64,000 bases of DNA, taken from Lichenostomus cassidix. Its lineage: Eukaryota > Chordata > Aves > Passeriformes > Meliphagidae. Each line of letters starts with the position of its first letter. Position 1 is the first letter of the stretch. Positions 25,973 to 38,700 of this stretch are shown here, in pieces. The position numbers were made by a program, and so were the translations under genes. The notes below the pieces were generated by a model, which searched no databases, was not told where the DNA came from, and saw nothing but the letters and a program-made list of their open reading frames with translations. Location of the stretch: assembly GCA_008360975.2 (NCBI GenBank), contig CM039179.1:62968666-63032665 (forward strand), in the 5' to 3' direction.

Positions 25973-28900
25973 CACAGAAGTGCATAGCTCCATATTTTTC
26001 CTTGGTGAAAACCAAAGGACATGAATGAAAACCCCTGACATTATCAAAATATAGTTTCAGAGAAAAAGTACTCCTATAAATACAAGTCAGGACTCACACT
26101 GCATGCCTTCGAGCTGGAGAAAGGGTAGATGCCTAAAAAGGTCTATGGTATCAAAACCTCTTTGACTGTCACTTTTACACATATAGCAAATGTAGTCTTA
26201 CAAGAGGATTTGAAGGCACTGGAGTGATGTGTTCACAGTATGAAATCATGCTGCAGCTGCACAGCCATTCCCTCTTTCCTCCTCCTCATTCAGATTGGGC
26301 TCTAGCCCATCCCTGCATAGGAAAGTTGTCCTAGTTTCTCTTCTGGATTTTTTTTCTATTCAGTTATAGGCACTTGTGAGAGGAAAATTGTCAGGCAGGA
26401 TTGTATCAAAGAGGAGGTAAGAGAGTCCCTAACATCTGGCACTCATCTCCCATAGGAGGGAGTCAAGGAATTGAATGCTGATTGATACAGGTCCAGTCAG
26501 ACATCTCTGTGGAGATATTCTGCAAGGCAGGTGCTGAAGTCCCTAGAACATAAATCTGCAAAGTGAAGTGCGTGAGAGGATGGCTTGTACTTTTATGTGA
26601 GCCACTGTGAAGGAGAGAAATTAGGCTGCCTGTGTACAAGTGCTCCTCTAGCAGTCGGGGTCCTGGCAGCTGCCTGGGACTCTCACCACATAGTTCTTGA
26701 ATGCCAACAAGTTTGCTAGATGTCTTGTTGGTACCTGCTTCTGCAGTGGAAGGGTCATTGTGACCAGACTGCTGGATTGGAAGGTACCAAAACCCTGGAG
26801 AAAGGTTCATCAGCTGGATCTACACTGGTAGGTTCAGAGGCCAATGCTCTGGCATTCTATGCAGAGCTCTTACAATTCATGTATAGGCAGATTACTTGGC
26901 TGCTTTGGCATACAACTCCTGGCAACTTCTCAGATGGTACATGGACCTGGCTTGGAAGACAGCATGGAGCAGGAGTAATTTCCTCAAAAACAATTTTACA
27001 TCAACACTTTTGGGTGAAGAAGAAAATGTAGTTTTGCAATGCAAGCTGGGACACACAGTTTGGCTTCAGAACCCAAAGAACAATCTCTGCTCTGTTTTAA
27101 GAGCTAATAGAGCTGCAGCAGGTACCTGAACTTCATGTCACAGTTTTGGTCTTAGTCTCTTTAGCTTTGGCAAAAGGTTTCTTTTTCAGTTTGTTGGGGG
27201 ACCTCTTGGGTTTTCTGGGGGGAGGGAGAGGGATGGTGAGGATTTTTGTTTGTTTAATGTACTTGAGTATGTGCATACTTTCACATCTACTTGTGTTTTT
27301 CAGATGCAGAAACCTGATTCCAACACTCATTCACTACAATTTGAGGATCTTTACATGTTCTTACTTACTACCTATCTCTTTCTCCAATGTCTTCTCACTT
27401 GAACACTTAGGGAGACATGGCCAATTCTTAGTGTTTCTTCTCAGGGTTCACTGAAAAATAACTATTGCCCTAGTCATCTCTTATTACTGGGAACTGATCT
27501 AACACACCAGACAAGTTCTTTTGATTTCAAGAGCATCACTTGGCCTCCTATGGAATCTTTTGAGCACCTTTATCTTTCGATACTGATACCTGGTTTAGAA
27601 CTTCTGTGTGAAAATTGTCCTGTGCTCATATTAAGCATACAATACAGAGGCTGTATTTGTCTGCAGCTAGTTAGCCTGAATTTTGGGTGCTAATGAAAAC
27701 TACTGAGAATGCAAATTTTTTTTCTCCTCTCTCCCAGATGGACTGACTCACAGGTTTTCTTTGTTTTCCCATTTGGAATTTCCTCATGCACTTTCAGAGG
27801 TACAAGCTGTACATTCATCAGTTCCTCATTCTTCACAGAGGTATTTCTACTATCTTGTCAGATAATATTTTTATACAAGGAGGTCACTGAGTTACAGATG
27901 AGGACATGACTACATATTTGGTTTTGCCCTCCAAACACATGTGGCCTCTTGTCTCTAGAGCATTTCCTACTTTACAATAAAGAATATTTCTCCCACTTTC
28001 ATGAATTTTCACATTTGGTGGATGTCCTATGGTGGGCCAGTGCTTTCACACCCACTCTTGTCCCGAAGGAAGTCTCCCTAAAGCATCTAAACTTGACTCA
28101 GATACGGTTTTCTCTTCAAAATCAAAGGGCACTCTGTAGATTGTGATGATAAACATATGGGCCTACTACTGTGCAAGATGTTCAAAGCAATCAGACATTC
28201 TAGCTGCAATCTATCTAGAATAAAAATTACCAGGAATGGCCATGAGGTAATCAGAACCAAATGCTCTACAACACCATCCGTGATAGTGCCCATCTAAATG
28301 TGGCATTACTGGGATGTATATCTGTGCTCACAGGCTGAGGAACCTCTTCCTGCAGTGATGGCCAGAAATGGTGACTTGCCTGCTAAAGTGAAGGTGGCAC
28401 ATAACATTTGCACAGAATAAGACATGCAGAAGTTTGATTAGACAATCTGGGATTCTTTTTTGACTCCAAATGGCCCTGCAATAGTGAGTCATAAGTCCCT
28501 GTATACACTGAAACTTCTGCAACTTCTGCTCTCAAGCTGCTTCTTGGGACTTCTTTGCAGAAATTATTTTCTACAGGAGGGATGAGTTCAGCTGCCCTGC
28601 TTGGGGAACCACAAGCTTTTAAAGCAATCTTTTGTCACAGGTTTGAGTTGACAAAAATTTGCAGCTTTAGTGAGGGTTCCACATAATTTTAAGGACTCAG
28701 ATGCTTCATCTGTACTGTATAGGGCTTTCCATGTAATTGCAGTAAGGGGTCAAAATGGCTTGACTGCAAGAAAACTGCCCAGCTCCAAAAACTTTCTATT
28801 GAAAAGTATATATTAAAAGGATGCCAGAGCTTTGCTAGCAGTAGCACAGCAAATATCTTTTGGCCATAAATTGTATCAGACTTTTTGTATCTTTTAAATA

Positions 28901-29025
28901 TTCCTTCATTCCTTCTTCAAAGGTATTTTCAATATTAACAAGCAATGAACATTTTTATATTTTTAATAGTACTTTATATTTTAACAGTAGTTTTGTTGTT
29001 TGAGTTTTCTCTTTGTGCACTCAGA

Positions 29026-29806
29026 TCATAGAATAACAGAATGGTTTGGGTTGGAAGGGATGTGAAGGTCACGAAGTTCCAATTCCCCTGCATGGGTAGG
29101 GACACGTTCCACTACACCAGCTTGCTCAGAGCCCCATCGAACCTGACCTTGAACACTTTCAGGGGTGGAGCATCCCCAGCTTCTCTGAGCAATGTGTTAG
29201 TTTGTCTAACCTTTCTTGTCTTGCCACCTTTTTTGTAAAAACTTTATTCTTATGGCTAATTACCTACCTTCCTTCAGTTTAAAACCCTTACCACTTGTCC
29301 TGTCACCACAAGCCTTGATAAAAAGTTTCTGTCTTTATTCCTGTCTCCCTTTTATATATTGAAAGACTGCAATAAGGTTTCCCTGTCACCTTCTCTTCTC
29401 CAGGCTGAACAACCCTCACTCTCTCTACCTTCCCTCGTAGGAGAGGTGTTCAAGCCCTCTTGACTATTTTTGTGGTTCTCCTCTAGACCAGCTTTAAGAG
29501 GTCTGTGTCCTTCCTGTGCTAGGGATGGCAAAGCTGGAGGCAGCACTCTAGGTGGGCTCTCATAAGGGCAGAGTAGAGGGGCAGAATCACTTCCCTGGAC
29601 CTGCTGGCAACATTGCTTTTATTTCAGCCCAGGGTGTGACTGGCTTTCTGGGCTGTGAGTGCACCTATCTGATTTTTCATCCAGCAGTATCCCCAAGACC
29701 TTCTCTGCAGGGCTGCTCTCAGTCCATTCATCCCCTGACTTGTATTGGTAATCCACTGTTCCAGGTGCAGGAGCTTGCACTTAGCCTTGTTAAATTTGTG
29801 AGATTT
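29026..29806 (-). mobile_element. CR1 LINE fragment, 3' end, minus orientation
   Basis: The plus strand begins TCATAGAATAACAGAATGG and continues TTTGGGTTGGAAGGGATG, the reverse complement of the characteristic 3' end of avian CR1 retrotransposons. Similarity continues through the CR1 landmarks CAGGCTGAACAACCC, GTAGAGGGGCAGAATCAC and AGGTGCAGGAGCTTGCAC. The element is therefore a 5'-truncated copy in minus orientation, of roughly 780 bases; its 5' limit is approximate. It is diverged, with indels and no intact reverse-transcriptase frame, and no activity is expected. CR1 is the dominant LINE of birds, which supports an avian source. Confidence 0.93.
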
Positions 29807-31850
29807 CAGATGGTTGAAAGTATTTTGTCAATCTAACAACATCCACTGTAGGCCCATGTGTAATAAAGGTGAGAAAATAAAAAGATAAATAAAAGCCAAA
29901 AGTACGAAAGTTATTATAAGAAGTTGTTCCTTGATATTCCTTGGATATGTTCTTAATTGTGCACTTTAGATGAAAAAAAAAGAAATACTTTAAAGCTTTC
30001 ATGCAATATATAAGACAAATTTATTTACCTTTCATGCAAGTTACACGGGTGATTTTCATACATTTTCCGGATACAAAATTGTGTTTGCTGGTGATACTTT
30101 ATGATTCTTCAATATCACAGAGGGAAGATTTAAGGAAGAAAGAAAAAGGTCATAAGTCCTGAGGTCTAGAAAAATATGAGAATAATGAGCTTAGAAGAAT
30201 TAGTGGTCAGAAAGTTCTACCAAAAAGACAGTGAATTAAATTACAGAGGTTTTTTACAGAAAGTTGGGAGCCCAAAATGTGAGTAATACTATAGCAGGAT
30301 CAATGAGGACAAAGGAAACAGCAATAAGACTGCATACAATGCCAGAACTGCTTATGGGGCAAAATGTATGAGCCAGGAGTTCTCATTTGCAGCCCACACA
30401 CTGACACAGCATCACTTTTTTTGTTCTCACATGTTCACAGTCAGTTACAAAGCCAACAGCACTTGCATGGCAACTAAAAAATGAGTGTATATTTTCTCAA
30501 TAAGGCACTAAACAGTGGTACTGTCATGTTTGGTTTTTAATGCTAATTCTTCTCTCCAAAACTTTGACCCAGAGCAGATTCAAGCTCTGTTTCTGGTAGG
30601 TTCTCATTTTCTCAATGACCGCATAAATCAAAACTAATAAAATATAGAAGAAAACTGTCACAACGGGCATGTAGGGGTTATTAACAGAAATATGATAGAT
30701 GGTCTACATTTCATTGTGTGACTGATAAATACCTGGAGCAAAATAAGGAGCAGTGATTAAATTTGAGGGTGCATTTTTTTAACAAGCTCCACATTTTTAA
30801 GCAAGATGGACAAGCAAATTTTCCACAGAACATTTTGGTACTTCATGAAGTTTGCCTTCCTATATAAAGAGCTCATCTATATTTGTTTCCCACATTCCTC
30901 CAAGAATGATGTAGCATCTGAAATTAAAAATACTTTTCAGTAACTATCTTATGAAGGCTGTCACTGATGACAAAATAGGAGAAGGAGAGAATTTTAAGCA
31001 TGCATTTTTGCAATTACACAGAAGTGCAGGTACAGAAGAAATTGTAAATCCCATATATTGTAAAGCTGGAAAACATTTGGTTTACAAACAAGCAGAGAAG
31101 AAAAGCATGAGAGAGAGTAAAACACGATGTTCAATGGCTATTGAGAGGCAGGTCTACTTGTTGCCAAGTGGTTTTTATGTTTTTTGTGTGGTTATCTTCT
31201 GTGTATGTAAGTTCTTTGATTTTGAAGGGGTGATTGAAGAAGAGGCCTCAGAAGCCGAAATCTGACTTGCTGTCAACAGAGCAGTTTTAAATTTAAGCAC
31301 TGAATCAGTCAAAGTGCAGTTTTGCTCCCACACTAGTTCCCTTCTTGCAGAGTGAGAGCAACTAGATTCAGATTACTCAATGGCTCAAAAGGGCATGAAT
31401 AGTTTGGGCCTAAAAATTAATAACCATAAATCAGTTTTTTTTAAATTAGAGGCCTGGGTTTTTTTGGGACTTTTACTATTACTCTTATCATCACTGAGCA
31501 CTTTGTAAAAGGGCTGTTTTTCATAGCATCCCCAAGAAGACCAATCTGTTTATTAAATTGTCCTATGCCTACTCGTAGCCCCAGTGCTTGACAGATTTAG
31601 CTGAAATGTATGAGAGATGTCACGTGCCAGGTCATGTAATGGTCATAATTTTGCAGAACAGTACAGTTACACCAAAACATAACATGTTGCTGTGCTTTTT
31701 TGTCAAGTAATTTCACTTGTCTTGTAATAGGAGCAACAACTTTGCAGAACAGGAGTATCTAAACTCAGGGCTGACAGCAGAGCTGGGGACCTTCAGGTCC
31801 CTCCTTTCTGGGCCACTCTTTCCATCTGCAGGTCAGCGTTCTCTCCTGCT

Positions 31851-31888
31851 TGTCTAAACTGTCACACAAGATGTGATTACCTACTTTT
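31851..31888 (+). repeat. 38-bp dispersed repeat, copy A
   Basis: Starts TGTCTAAACTGTCACACAAG and ends CTACTTTT. It matches copy B at 32941-32978 in the same orientation at 35 of 38 positions. Flanking sequences do not match. Confidence 0.85.
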
Positions 31889-32890
31889 AAAAACAAATTT
31901 AGTATGTAAAACTTAGAAGAATCTCAGCCCGATATGTCAAAATCAATAAAGACATACAAAACCAATCCCAAAAAACCCAAACCCAAACAGAAGATGGAGC
32001 CAGAGAGCAGCTTTTAAAGCAAATTGACAGAGAAGCTGGGGAATTCGGTTTGCTCCAACTCCTTAACTCCAAACAAGACTGCAGGTAAGGAATTGGAGGA
32101 AGTCCTTCAAGACTGTGGTGCAGTACGAGGGTGTGGAAGGAGGTTCCACTGTGTGTGAACGCATCAATCCAAACCAGCACAGCCGCTTCCCCAGCATCTT
32201 CTCACCCCGCACATGAATAATATGAGCCACTACTGCTGCTTATAGGCAGGCTGCCTAATTCTGCTCTATCCAAATCAAAAGAGGGAAAGTCAGCCTGCAC
32301 CAAGGATATAAAGACCAAAACTAACAGAGGGATGGATGTTTCATTTACCATGGTGTCATGCCAAAACACAGAGTAAGAGAAATTATGCTAAGAACCAAAG
32401 ATGAGGTAATATTAATTCGAAATTTGAAGTAAGCTGCATTTTCCAGCTTGTTTTTCATTCTGTGTTAGTGGTGGATACTTTCCTCCAAGAAAATTCACAT
32501 AATCCAAGTATACCTAGTAGACAACAAGAAATAAAATCTTTAAATTATGTCATCATGTAATTTTTGCCATTTCCTGCAAAAAAGCAAATACCAGAGGAGC
32601 ATCTTATAATTCTTAATACTACGAATTTTTTTAATGCAGAAAAATAATTGAACAAGCTTGCTTTTCTTGGCTTCAATTTCAGTTACTAAATTTTCCTGCC
32701 TTCAGTCCTAGCAATATTTTTAATCCATGCAATCTGACCTGAAAGCTATGACAGAAAATGAAGAAAGATATTCTAGGAAGTATTTATGAGATGTATTTGC
32801 TTGATTTTTTTTTCAGTTATATGGGAAACATTTTTTTAAACTACCCTAATTTTGCCTCTGTACTTACTTCTTCTGTACTTACTTTTGTAT

Positions 32891-32914
32891 TTTAATGAGT
32901 ACTTACTCATTAAA
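32891..32914. repeat. Perfect 11-bp inverted repeat, 2-bp loop
   Basis: Arms TTTAATGAGTA and TACTCATTAAA separated by CT. It ends 26 bases before repeat copy B. It could form a small cruciform; no function is shown. Confidence 0.8.
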
Positions 32915-32940
32915 CTTGATGTCTACAGCAATCCTAACTT

Positions 32941-32978
32941 TGTCTGAACTGTCACACAAGACATGATTACCTACTTTT
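32941..32978 (+). repeat. 38-bp dispersed repeat, copy B
   Basis: Starts TGTCTGAACTGTCACACAAG and ends CTACTTTT; exactly 1,090 bases from copy A, same strand, with three substitutions and no gaps. Confidence 0.85.
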
Positions 32979-35319
32979 TGTCATTAGAAGAAAATTGGTT
33001 TTTAAAAGTTTTTGATTGTTTTGCGTGTGACAGTGGTAAATCTGGGAGAACACTCAGGTCTTGTTGGTAATTTCAATGCCTTTTCCACCCTCTCAATACT
33101 CCTCAAGCCTGCTGGGGAGAATGCAAGAGGAAGCTCCAGGTTCTCACTTTGAAATATTTCTATTTTTTCTCTGTCCCCCTTCCTCCTCTACCCAGGTTTC
33201 CATACATTACTGTTTCTTCCCTAAGTCATAGCAAAATTGCTTTTGTGTGCAATAATTTCCCAACCATATTTCCCCATCTCATCAGGGAAAGCAGAGCATT
33301 GACCTCAAGTTTGCACACCTGGTAAAATGATGTACTAGACCTCAGGATACCTTTCTATTATTCAAGTACTTTCCTGGTCTTGCAGAGGAAATCACCATTT
33401 CAGATAAGCTTTTAAAAATGTCCTTAAGAATTTTATCTTGAATAGCCCCTGGAGTCTCTCACATTGTGTGGTCTTTTTTTTTCCCTCCTTCGTTTCTCCC
33501 CAAAGCATAACTTATTTCCAAAGACCAACCACTTATATAAAGCATATATTTGATTTCAGCATATTATTATTCCACTTCAGTCCAAAATGTATGCCTGCCT
33601 TTCAGTGTTTTCCTCCAAACAGTGTCTTAAACCTTGAAGGAGTAGTTGGACCTGGAGCTGTTTAAGGATATAAGAGAGACAAGGTTATTAGGGAAAAGTG
33701 ATGCCTTTTGAAAAATAGGCAATTGAGGATAATCCAGATGATTAGGGAAATATGTCAGACATCCTTCCAGTCCTGTGACCCACACCTTTGCCTATCAAGA
33801 ACTCATTTTCTCAACTACTTTCTTCCTCAAATGCCTATTTGGAAAATGTATTCTGGGTCTCCCAAGAGCCTGCAGCCTGCTGTCTCCAGCATACGCTCAG
33901 TCCCTGTTTATCTGTCAGTGGTCCACAGTGCCTAATCTTGAGTGCAAACAACTGCAAGGTCAGCAGACCTTATCAGACTTCAGTTTTAAAAGACATTTTT
34001 AGACATATTCTGAAAACTATTGAGTATATCAAACTTCAAAAAATACTTCACACCTCACCAAGCAGTCAGACAAGCATTTCCATCTGTAGGTCTAGCCTAG
34101 GACTGCAGGATCATCCATGGCAGTAAGAAGGTGGGTCTCTGACTCTTTAGTACTAGCTCCCTTTTAAGAATTATGAGGAAGAGATATTATCTAGTCACAC
34201 ACAACCTCAGGGAAATAGTTTGAGACTGCAGATTCCTTTCCTGTAATCCAGCTGTTGCTGACAGACCTTTCCCTCTACTTGTAGACGTCTCATGTTTAGT
34301 TGAGAAAGCTTAAATGTCTTGCTGTGCTCCTGCAGACATTGCTTGTTTGTTCAGCAGAACACAGATTACTGAAAATGGTGACATTTTAGTTTCTGTCACA
34401 AGCAATTGACTTTATCCTTCCTCTATTGCCTCTATTTACTACATAGGCAACAGAAATGTGAGTGGACAATCAGGATTTGTTCTGTTGCAGACGCTGCTGT
34501 GTACTGCTCCTGGAGAAAAATTAAAACTCCTGATCTTGGATTTTTTCATGCCAATTTTTTTTTATGCAGGACTGCTGCTCATTGGCTTAGTGTGGGTAAA
34601 TTTAAAGTTGCAGCTGAAATAACGCTTTCCAATCTGCTGACGACTTCTTCAATGTAGGACAATAGTTCAGACATTGAGCATGATTTTCCAAAATCTTTCG
34701 AGACAGATTATGAAATTTTGGCATGTGCCTCAGGAGGAAGTTGCCTTTTCACTGGCTTCAGCACAGAGCTTGGGGCAAGTGATCTGACTTTCTTGGAGCC
34801 CAGTGAATCTGTCAGGAAAAGCGAGTGACAAGGAGCCTCCAGATGAAAACGAGCTGCTGGAAGTCTGTTGCGATTCCCTTGGGAATGAGCTTTCTGAAAG
34901 AGAATTTCTGCTGGCGCCGCGCTGCAGCCCTGCCTGCCCTCCTTGTCTAATGCCGCAGCAGAAATCCCACATTTACCTGCAGTCCCAGGAAAAACTCAGA
35001 CAGGAAAATGTAAACAGAGGGAAGCAGCCTTTTTTAAGCAGCCGCTTAAAGTTTAATCTTTATTCGTTCTGGCTGGTTTTTTTTCCTTTCCGCCCAGCGG
35101 TCACAGCACCGCGGCCCCGGCACGGACCGCACGGAGCCGCACCGTGCCGACAGTCCGTACGCGGGCACAGGTCAGGAGAGGGACCCGCTCCCCAGGCTGC
35201 CCCTGGGACGAGCCCGCGGCCCTGGGAGAGAGGCCCTGGCAGGAGAGGTGTGCTCACATCTCCGCCGGGCCGCAGCTTTCCCTTCGCGAAGCCGAGGCGC
35301 CGTAACCCCGCTCAGCGAG

Positions 35320-35340
35320 ATGGCGGCGGGCGGCCGCCAT
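35320..35340. promoter_or_regulatory. Inverted YY1-like motif pair
   Basis: ATGGCGGC and its reverse complement GCCGCCAT separated by five bases, about 240 bases upstream of the WDFY2 start codon. ATGGCGGC is the core of the YY1 site common near mammalian CpG-island start sites. The motif and its symmetry are seen; binding is inferred. Confidence 0.5.
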
Positions 35341-35576
35341 TTCCCGCCCCTCAGCCCGCCGCGCCTCGCCCCGCCCGGCCTGCCCCGGCCCGGCCCGGCC
35401 CTGCCTGCTCGGGGGCGGTGCCGCCACTGCTGCCGCGCTGTTCCTGCTTCCCAGGGAGCGCCCGGCTCCCGCAAGTCCCTCCTCCGCCTCGGCACTGCGG
35501 GCCGCCTCTCTCCCTCCCTCCCGCCCTCCCCCGGCCGTAGCCTCCTCCGGCGGCAGCGGCGGTGCCCGCCGGCCCC

Positions 35577-35713
35577 ATGGCGGCGGAGCCCCAGCCCAAG
35601 GCGCTGACTCGCAAGCCCCTCCTGCTCAACAAAGTGGAGGGCTCGCAGGAGGTGGTGAACATGGCAGCGATAGTGCCCAAGGAGGACGGGGTCATCAGCG
35701 TCTCCGAAGACAG
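35577..35713 (+). CDS. WDFY2: WDFY2 coding exon 1 (residues 1-45 plus 2 bases)
   Basis: First coding exon of WD repeat and FYVE domain-containing protein 2, an early-endosome protein that binds phosphatidylinositol 3-phosphate and, in mammals, scaffolds AKT and protein kinase C zeta. The exon encodes 45 residues beginning MAAEPQPKALTRKPLLLNK, continuing VEGSQEVVNMAAIVPKEDG and ending VISVSED plus a split arginine codon (AG, then the GT donor at 35714-35715). Human WDFY2 begins very similarly (MAAEIQPKPLTRKP..., recalled). This is the N-terminal strand leading into the first WD40 blade. The start is fixed by an in-frame TAG at 35538-35540, 36 bases upstream, and G at +4, although C at -3 is not ideal. 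The exon lies in a CpG island. The next exon, expected to start with a TVRVWLKRD-like sequence, was not found, so the gene is partial. Confidence 0.95.
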
Positions 35714-38700
35714 GTAGCGGGGCGCGGGTGTTCAGCGGGGCCGCGGCGGGGCTCTGTCCCCTTCCAGCAGTGCTGCTGCTGGTGGTGGCGGCGGTGGGCC
35801 CGCGGCGCGGCGTCCTGGGTGGCGGTCCTGCATCGCCAGCATCATCCGCGGGAGCTGGCGGGAGGTGGCGGGTCCCGCGACAGAGCAGCGGCATCCCTGT
35901 GCGACTCCACCGCCCGGAGCCCGGGCAAGTGTCAAGGTGGCGGTGGTCCAGCGTGGGGACATTGCTCTAGGCAGACACATCACGCCGTGGAGGGGAGCAG
36001 GGGTCTCAGCCCCTGGTGCAGGGGTCTCCAGCCCAGTGTCACACTCCTCCTCCTCCGCCGCTGTGTGGGTCAGGGCAGTGACTGGCCCGGGGCGCCGCTG
36101 AAACTTGCAGGACTTGAGTGACTTTTCTTAGCATGGGTAAAATGGGATTTGAGATCCCCTTCATCACAAGGATTGCGGGCAGTCTGTGGAGATCTTTGAC
36201 CTTGCCTAAACATTGTGGTGCCATTGGCTGAAACAGTAGTTTTGGTTCCCGTTTCCCCTCCCGAAACGTTTCTTGGTAATTGTTTAAAAATACCATGTAT
36301 CGGCGATAAGATCTTGGAGTTAAATCCCGTTTTGAAAAGCTGCCAAGGAGGAGAATGTTTTCAGGCCCTTTAGCAGGGCTTCACAGGCTCTGAAGCTGCC
36401 CAGAGGCAACTCTGTCTCTTCTGAAAGAGCTCAAACTTAATTCAGCCCTGCAGCTGGAGCTTCAAAATTCTATCTTGAAGATCTTTTATTTCAAGATAAG
36501 AGCTTATTTTTCTTGCAGTGTCCATAAATAGTTATTTTAAGCAGGGCTTCTTTGCAACTCAGTAAAACACTCAGTTTACACAGTGTGGTGTAACCTGTGT
36601 CCTAAGATTGAAAGATACATGTAGACCAGTGTGTCAAAAATGTTTTGATTCTCAAGGATATTTGGATGGACTGTTTTTCATGGATGCCTGTTGTTCTGTT
36701 GAGTCTCTGCTTTTATGTCTCTATGAGCTTTCTGAAAAACTGACAGTATTTCTTTCATCTTTGTCCTCACTGTGACTTAGTTTTCAGCTAATTGTCAAAT
36801 ATGTGCAAATTTGAGATCATTTAAGTTCAGCTAGGCTTAGGAGTCCAAGTGAACTCTCATATACTTTGGCAGCAAGAGGAGCTGAGCTACTTAAAACAAG
36901 AACACTGTCAAAGGAACTTTAAGCAGAGTTTTCCATTGCTATGTGCTCATGATTTTATTGTCTTTACATTTTTTATGTATTTGATGTGATGTTGAATAAA
37001 GCTTGAGCTTGTTTTGGTTCATTGTAGCTTGTTAGGCTTACTTAGCTAATCTTTTTACCTGTCAGAAGGTGTTAGTGAAATTTATTTCCTCTCATATAGA
37101 TGTCTCTCTCAATCTCTGCCTCTTCCCTCATCTTAGAAAAAAATAAGTAGCTTTAGTTTTTGATAATAGGTTGATGCTCCAGGTTGATATTTCTGTGTAG
37201 AGAAAGGGATTGATCAGACATCTTTATTTTCACTAGTAACTGAGAGGTCAGCTTCAAGAAACAAGCAGTGAAGAAGAAGCCATGAGTTTCACGCTAAGAA
37301 ACACTCAAGTTCATGAGCACCATCCTTGCCCTTCCCATCCCACAGAAAACCTCTAGATGTGCTGCTAGATGTCTAATGTTTTGCTAGTAATACAGGATAG
37401 CTCAATGGATGTTAAAGGACTGTAGTAAGTCTGGAGGTTCCCAGGCTATTTTCTGTTTAAAGAAATTAACCAGGTAACATGCCTGCTTGCAGGACTTGTT
37501 TGCAGCATCCTTGACATGCTACAAGCTATGATCCTGCCTTTTATTTCTTTAGGCATGAAGATGTTGTTTGATGGTTTCTTCTTTCATTTTCTGCTTGCAT
37601 TAGCATTTTTATTGTAATTAAAAGGTTAAGAGTCTAAAACTGACTTGGAAGGAATAGCAGGTTGGGAGTCTGACTTGCAGGGTTTAAGATACCTGGGGTG
37701 AAAGCATAATTTGCCAGACTTTCAATACCTTTGTATTATGATTAGGCTCGTGGAGATCCTTATTGCACCTTTTCCTGTTTGGACCTGCCTTCTAGTGTTA
37801 GTGTTGACATGATTGTTTAATGGTCTTGGAATGTGGAGGGCTTTTAGAGCTTCCTGGAAACTGTTAAGGATGGTTATGGAGATACTATCTGTCCCTTTAC
37901 TTGTTAGCCGAATAAGTGCATTTTGTCCATGTTTCCCAGCCTGTGATATGCACTCCTCATATGAGGAAAATGTTCTGAAACTTCTGCAGAGAACTTCAGG
38001 TGGAATGACTTGCCATCTCCAGTACTTGCTTCAGGCTGGGACATCTTCTGTAGGTGAAGGAGGAATTGTTTTGCTGGTGAATGGCTGAACACATCATTAT
38101 TGAAGTTGCTGGTAGTCTTAGCATATGCAACAGCTAGGTACCACTTTAAAGGTTTTCTTTGCTGCATCATGTGGCCCTATACACCTAAATCTTTACAAGC
38201 CAGAGCTAGTTTTGTCTCTGGTCTCAATTTTGTATGGCACCAGTGGTGTTATCTGATTTAAAAAGACACTGAGGTGATTTCATCTAGAGCTTGCTGACAT
38301 AGTCATGCATAATGTAGCCCTGAATCATATTTGTAGCACACATGTGCATATATTTTAAGAAATAAAATTAAAACTATGTAAGAATAGTAAAGAAAGACAT
38401 GGGGAGGGGGAAGAAGGAATCTTGGGGTGGGGAGTTACATATTATTACTAGATTATCAAAACTTTATACACCCTACAAGGTTGGAGTTCCTTTTTACTGT
38501 GTGTCATTTGTACAGATGATACTCACAGATTTTCTCTTCTCAGTCCTGGTCACTCATGTTAATTGAGTGATATTCATTGTGTCCTAATCTTAGTGAGTTT
38601 TCTGATCCTTTTCTGGGAGAAATAGACTGAGCCTGTATCTCTACAATATAACTGGTGTGCATTGGAAGGGATATTTTTTATTTTTCGTCTAAGGAAAGGG

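Larger units (their letters stand above)
22530..29025. other. Intergenic DNA between the microsatellite and a CR1 fragment
   Basis: AT-rich DNA without a recognised gene. It contains G/T-rich simple sequence near 23297-23340, a short imperfect tandem repeat at 24846-24879 and a perfect palindrome at 25953-25972. Overlapping plus and minus open frames around 26463-27129 are stop-poor but have no recognisable domain. Confidence 0.6.
29807..35084. other. Intergenic DNA between CR1 fragment and WDFY2 CpG island
   Basis: AT-rich sequence with no recognised gene. It contains two copies of a 38-base repeat (31851 and 32941) and a perfect 11-bp inverted repeat. A plus-strand frame of 104 codons at 30951-31265 and an 83-codon frame at 34406-34657 have no recognisable domain. 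Confidence 0.6.
35085..36080. promoter_or_regulatory. WDFY2: CpG island at the WDFY2 5' end
   Basis: GC-rich, CpG-rich block around WDFY2 exon 1, flanked by AT-rich DNA on both sides. It contains tandem GGCCC/CCCGG runs near 35370-35402, a pyrimidine-rich stretch at about 35508-35532, and an inverted YY1-like pair at 35320-35340. Overlapping long frames on both strands (34803-35983) are island artefacts. Limits are judged by eye. Confidence 0.85.

Noticed and set aside
29041..29836. Plus- and minus-strand frames over this stretch
   Set aside because: Entirely within or at the edge of a decayed CR1 fragment.
34803..35983. Open frames of 240-245 codons near WDFY2 on both strands
   Set aside because: CpG-island artefacts; the plus-strand frame at 34803 ends in the stop at 35538-35540, just before the true WDFY2 start.
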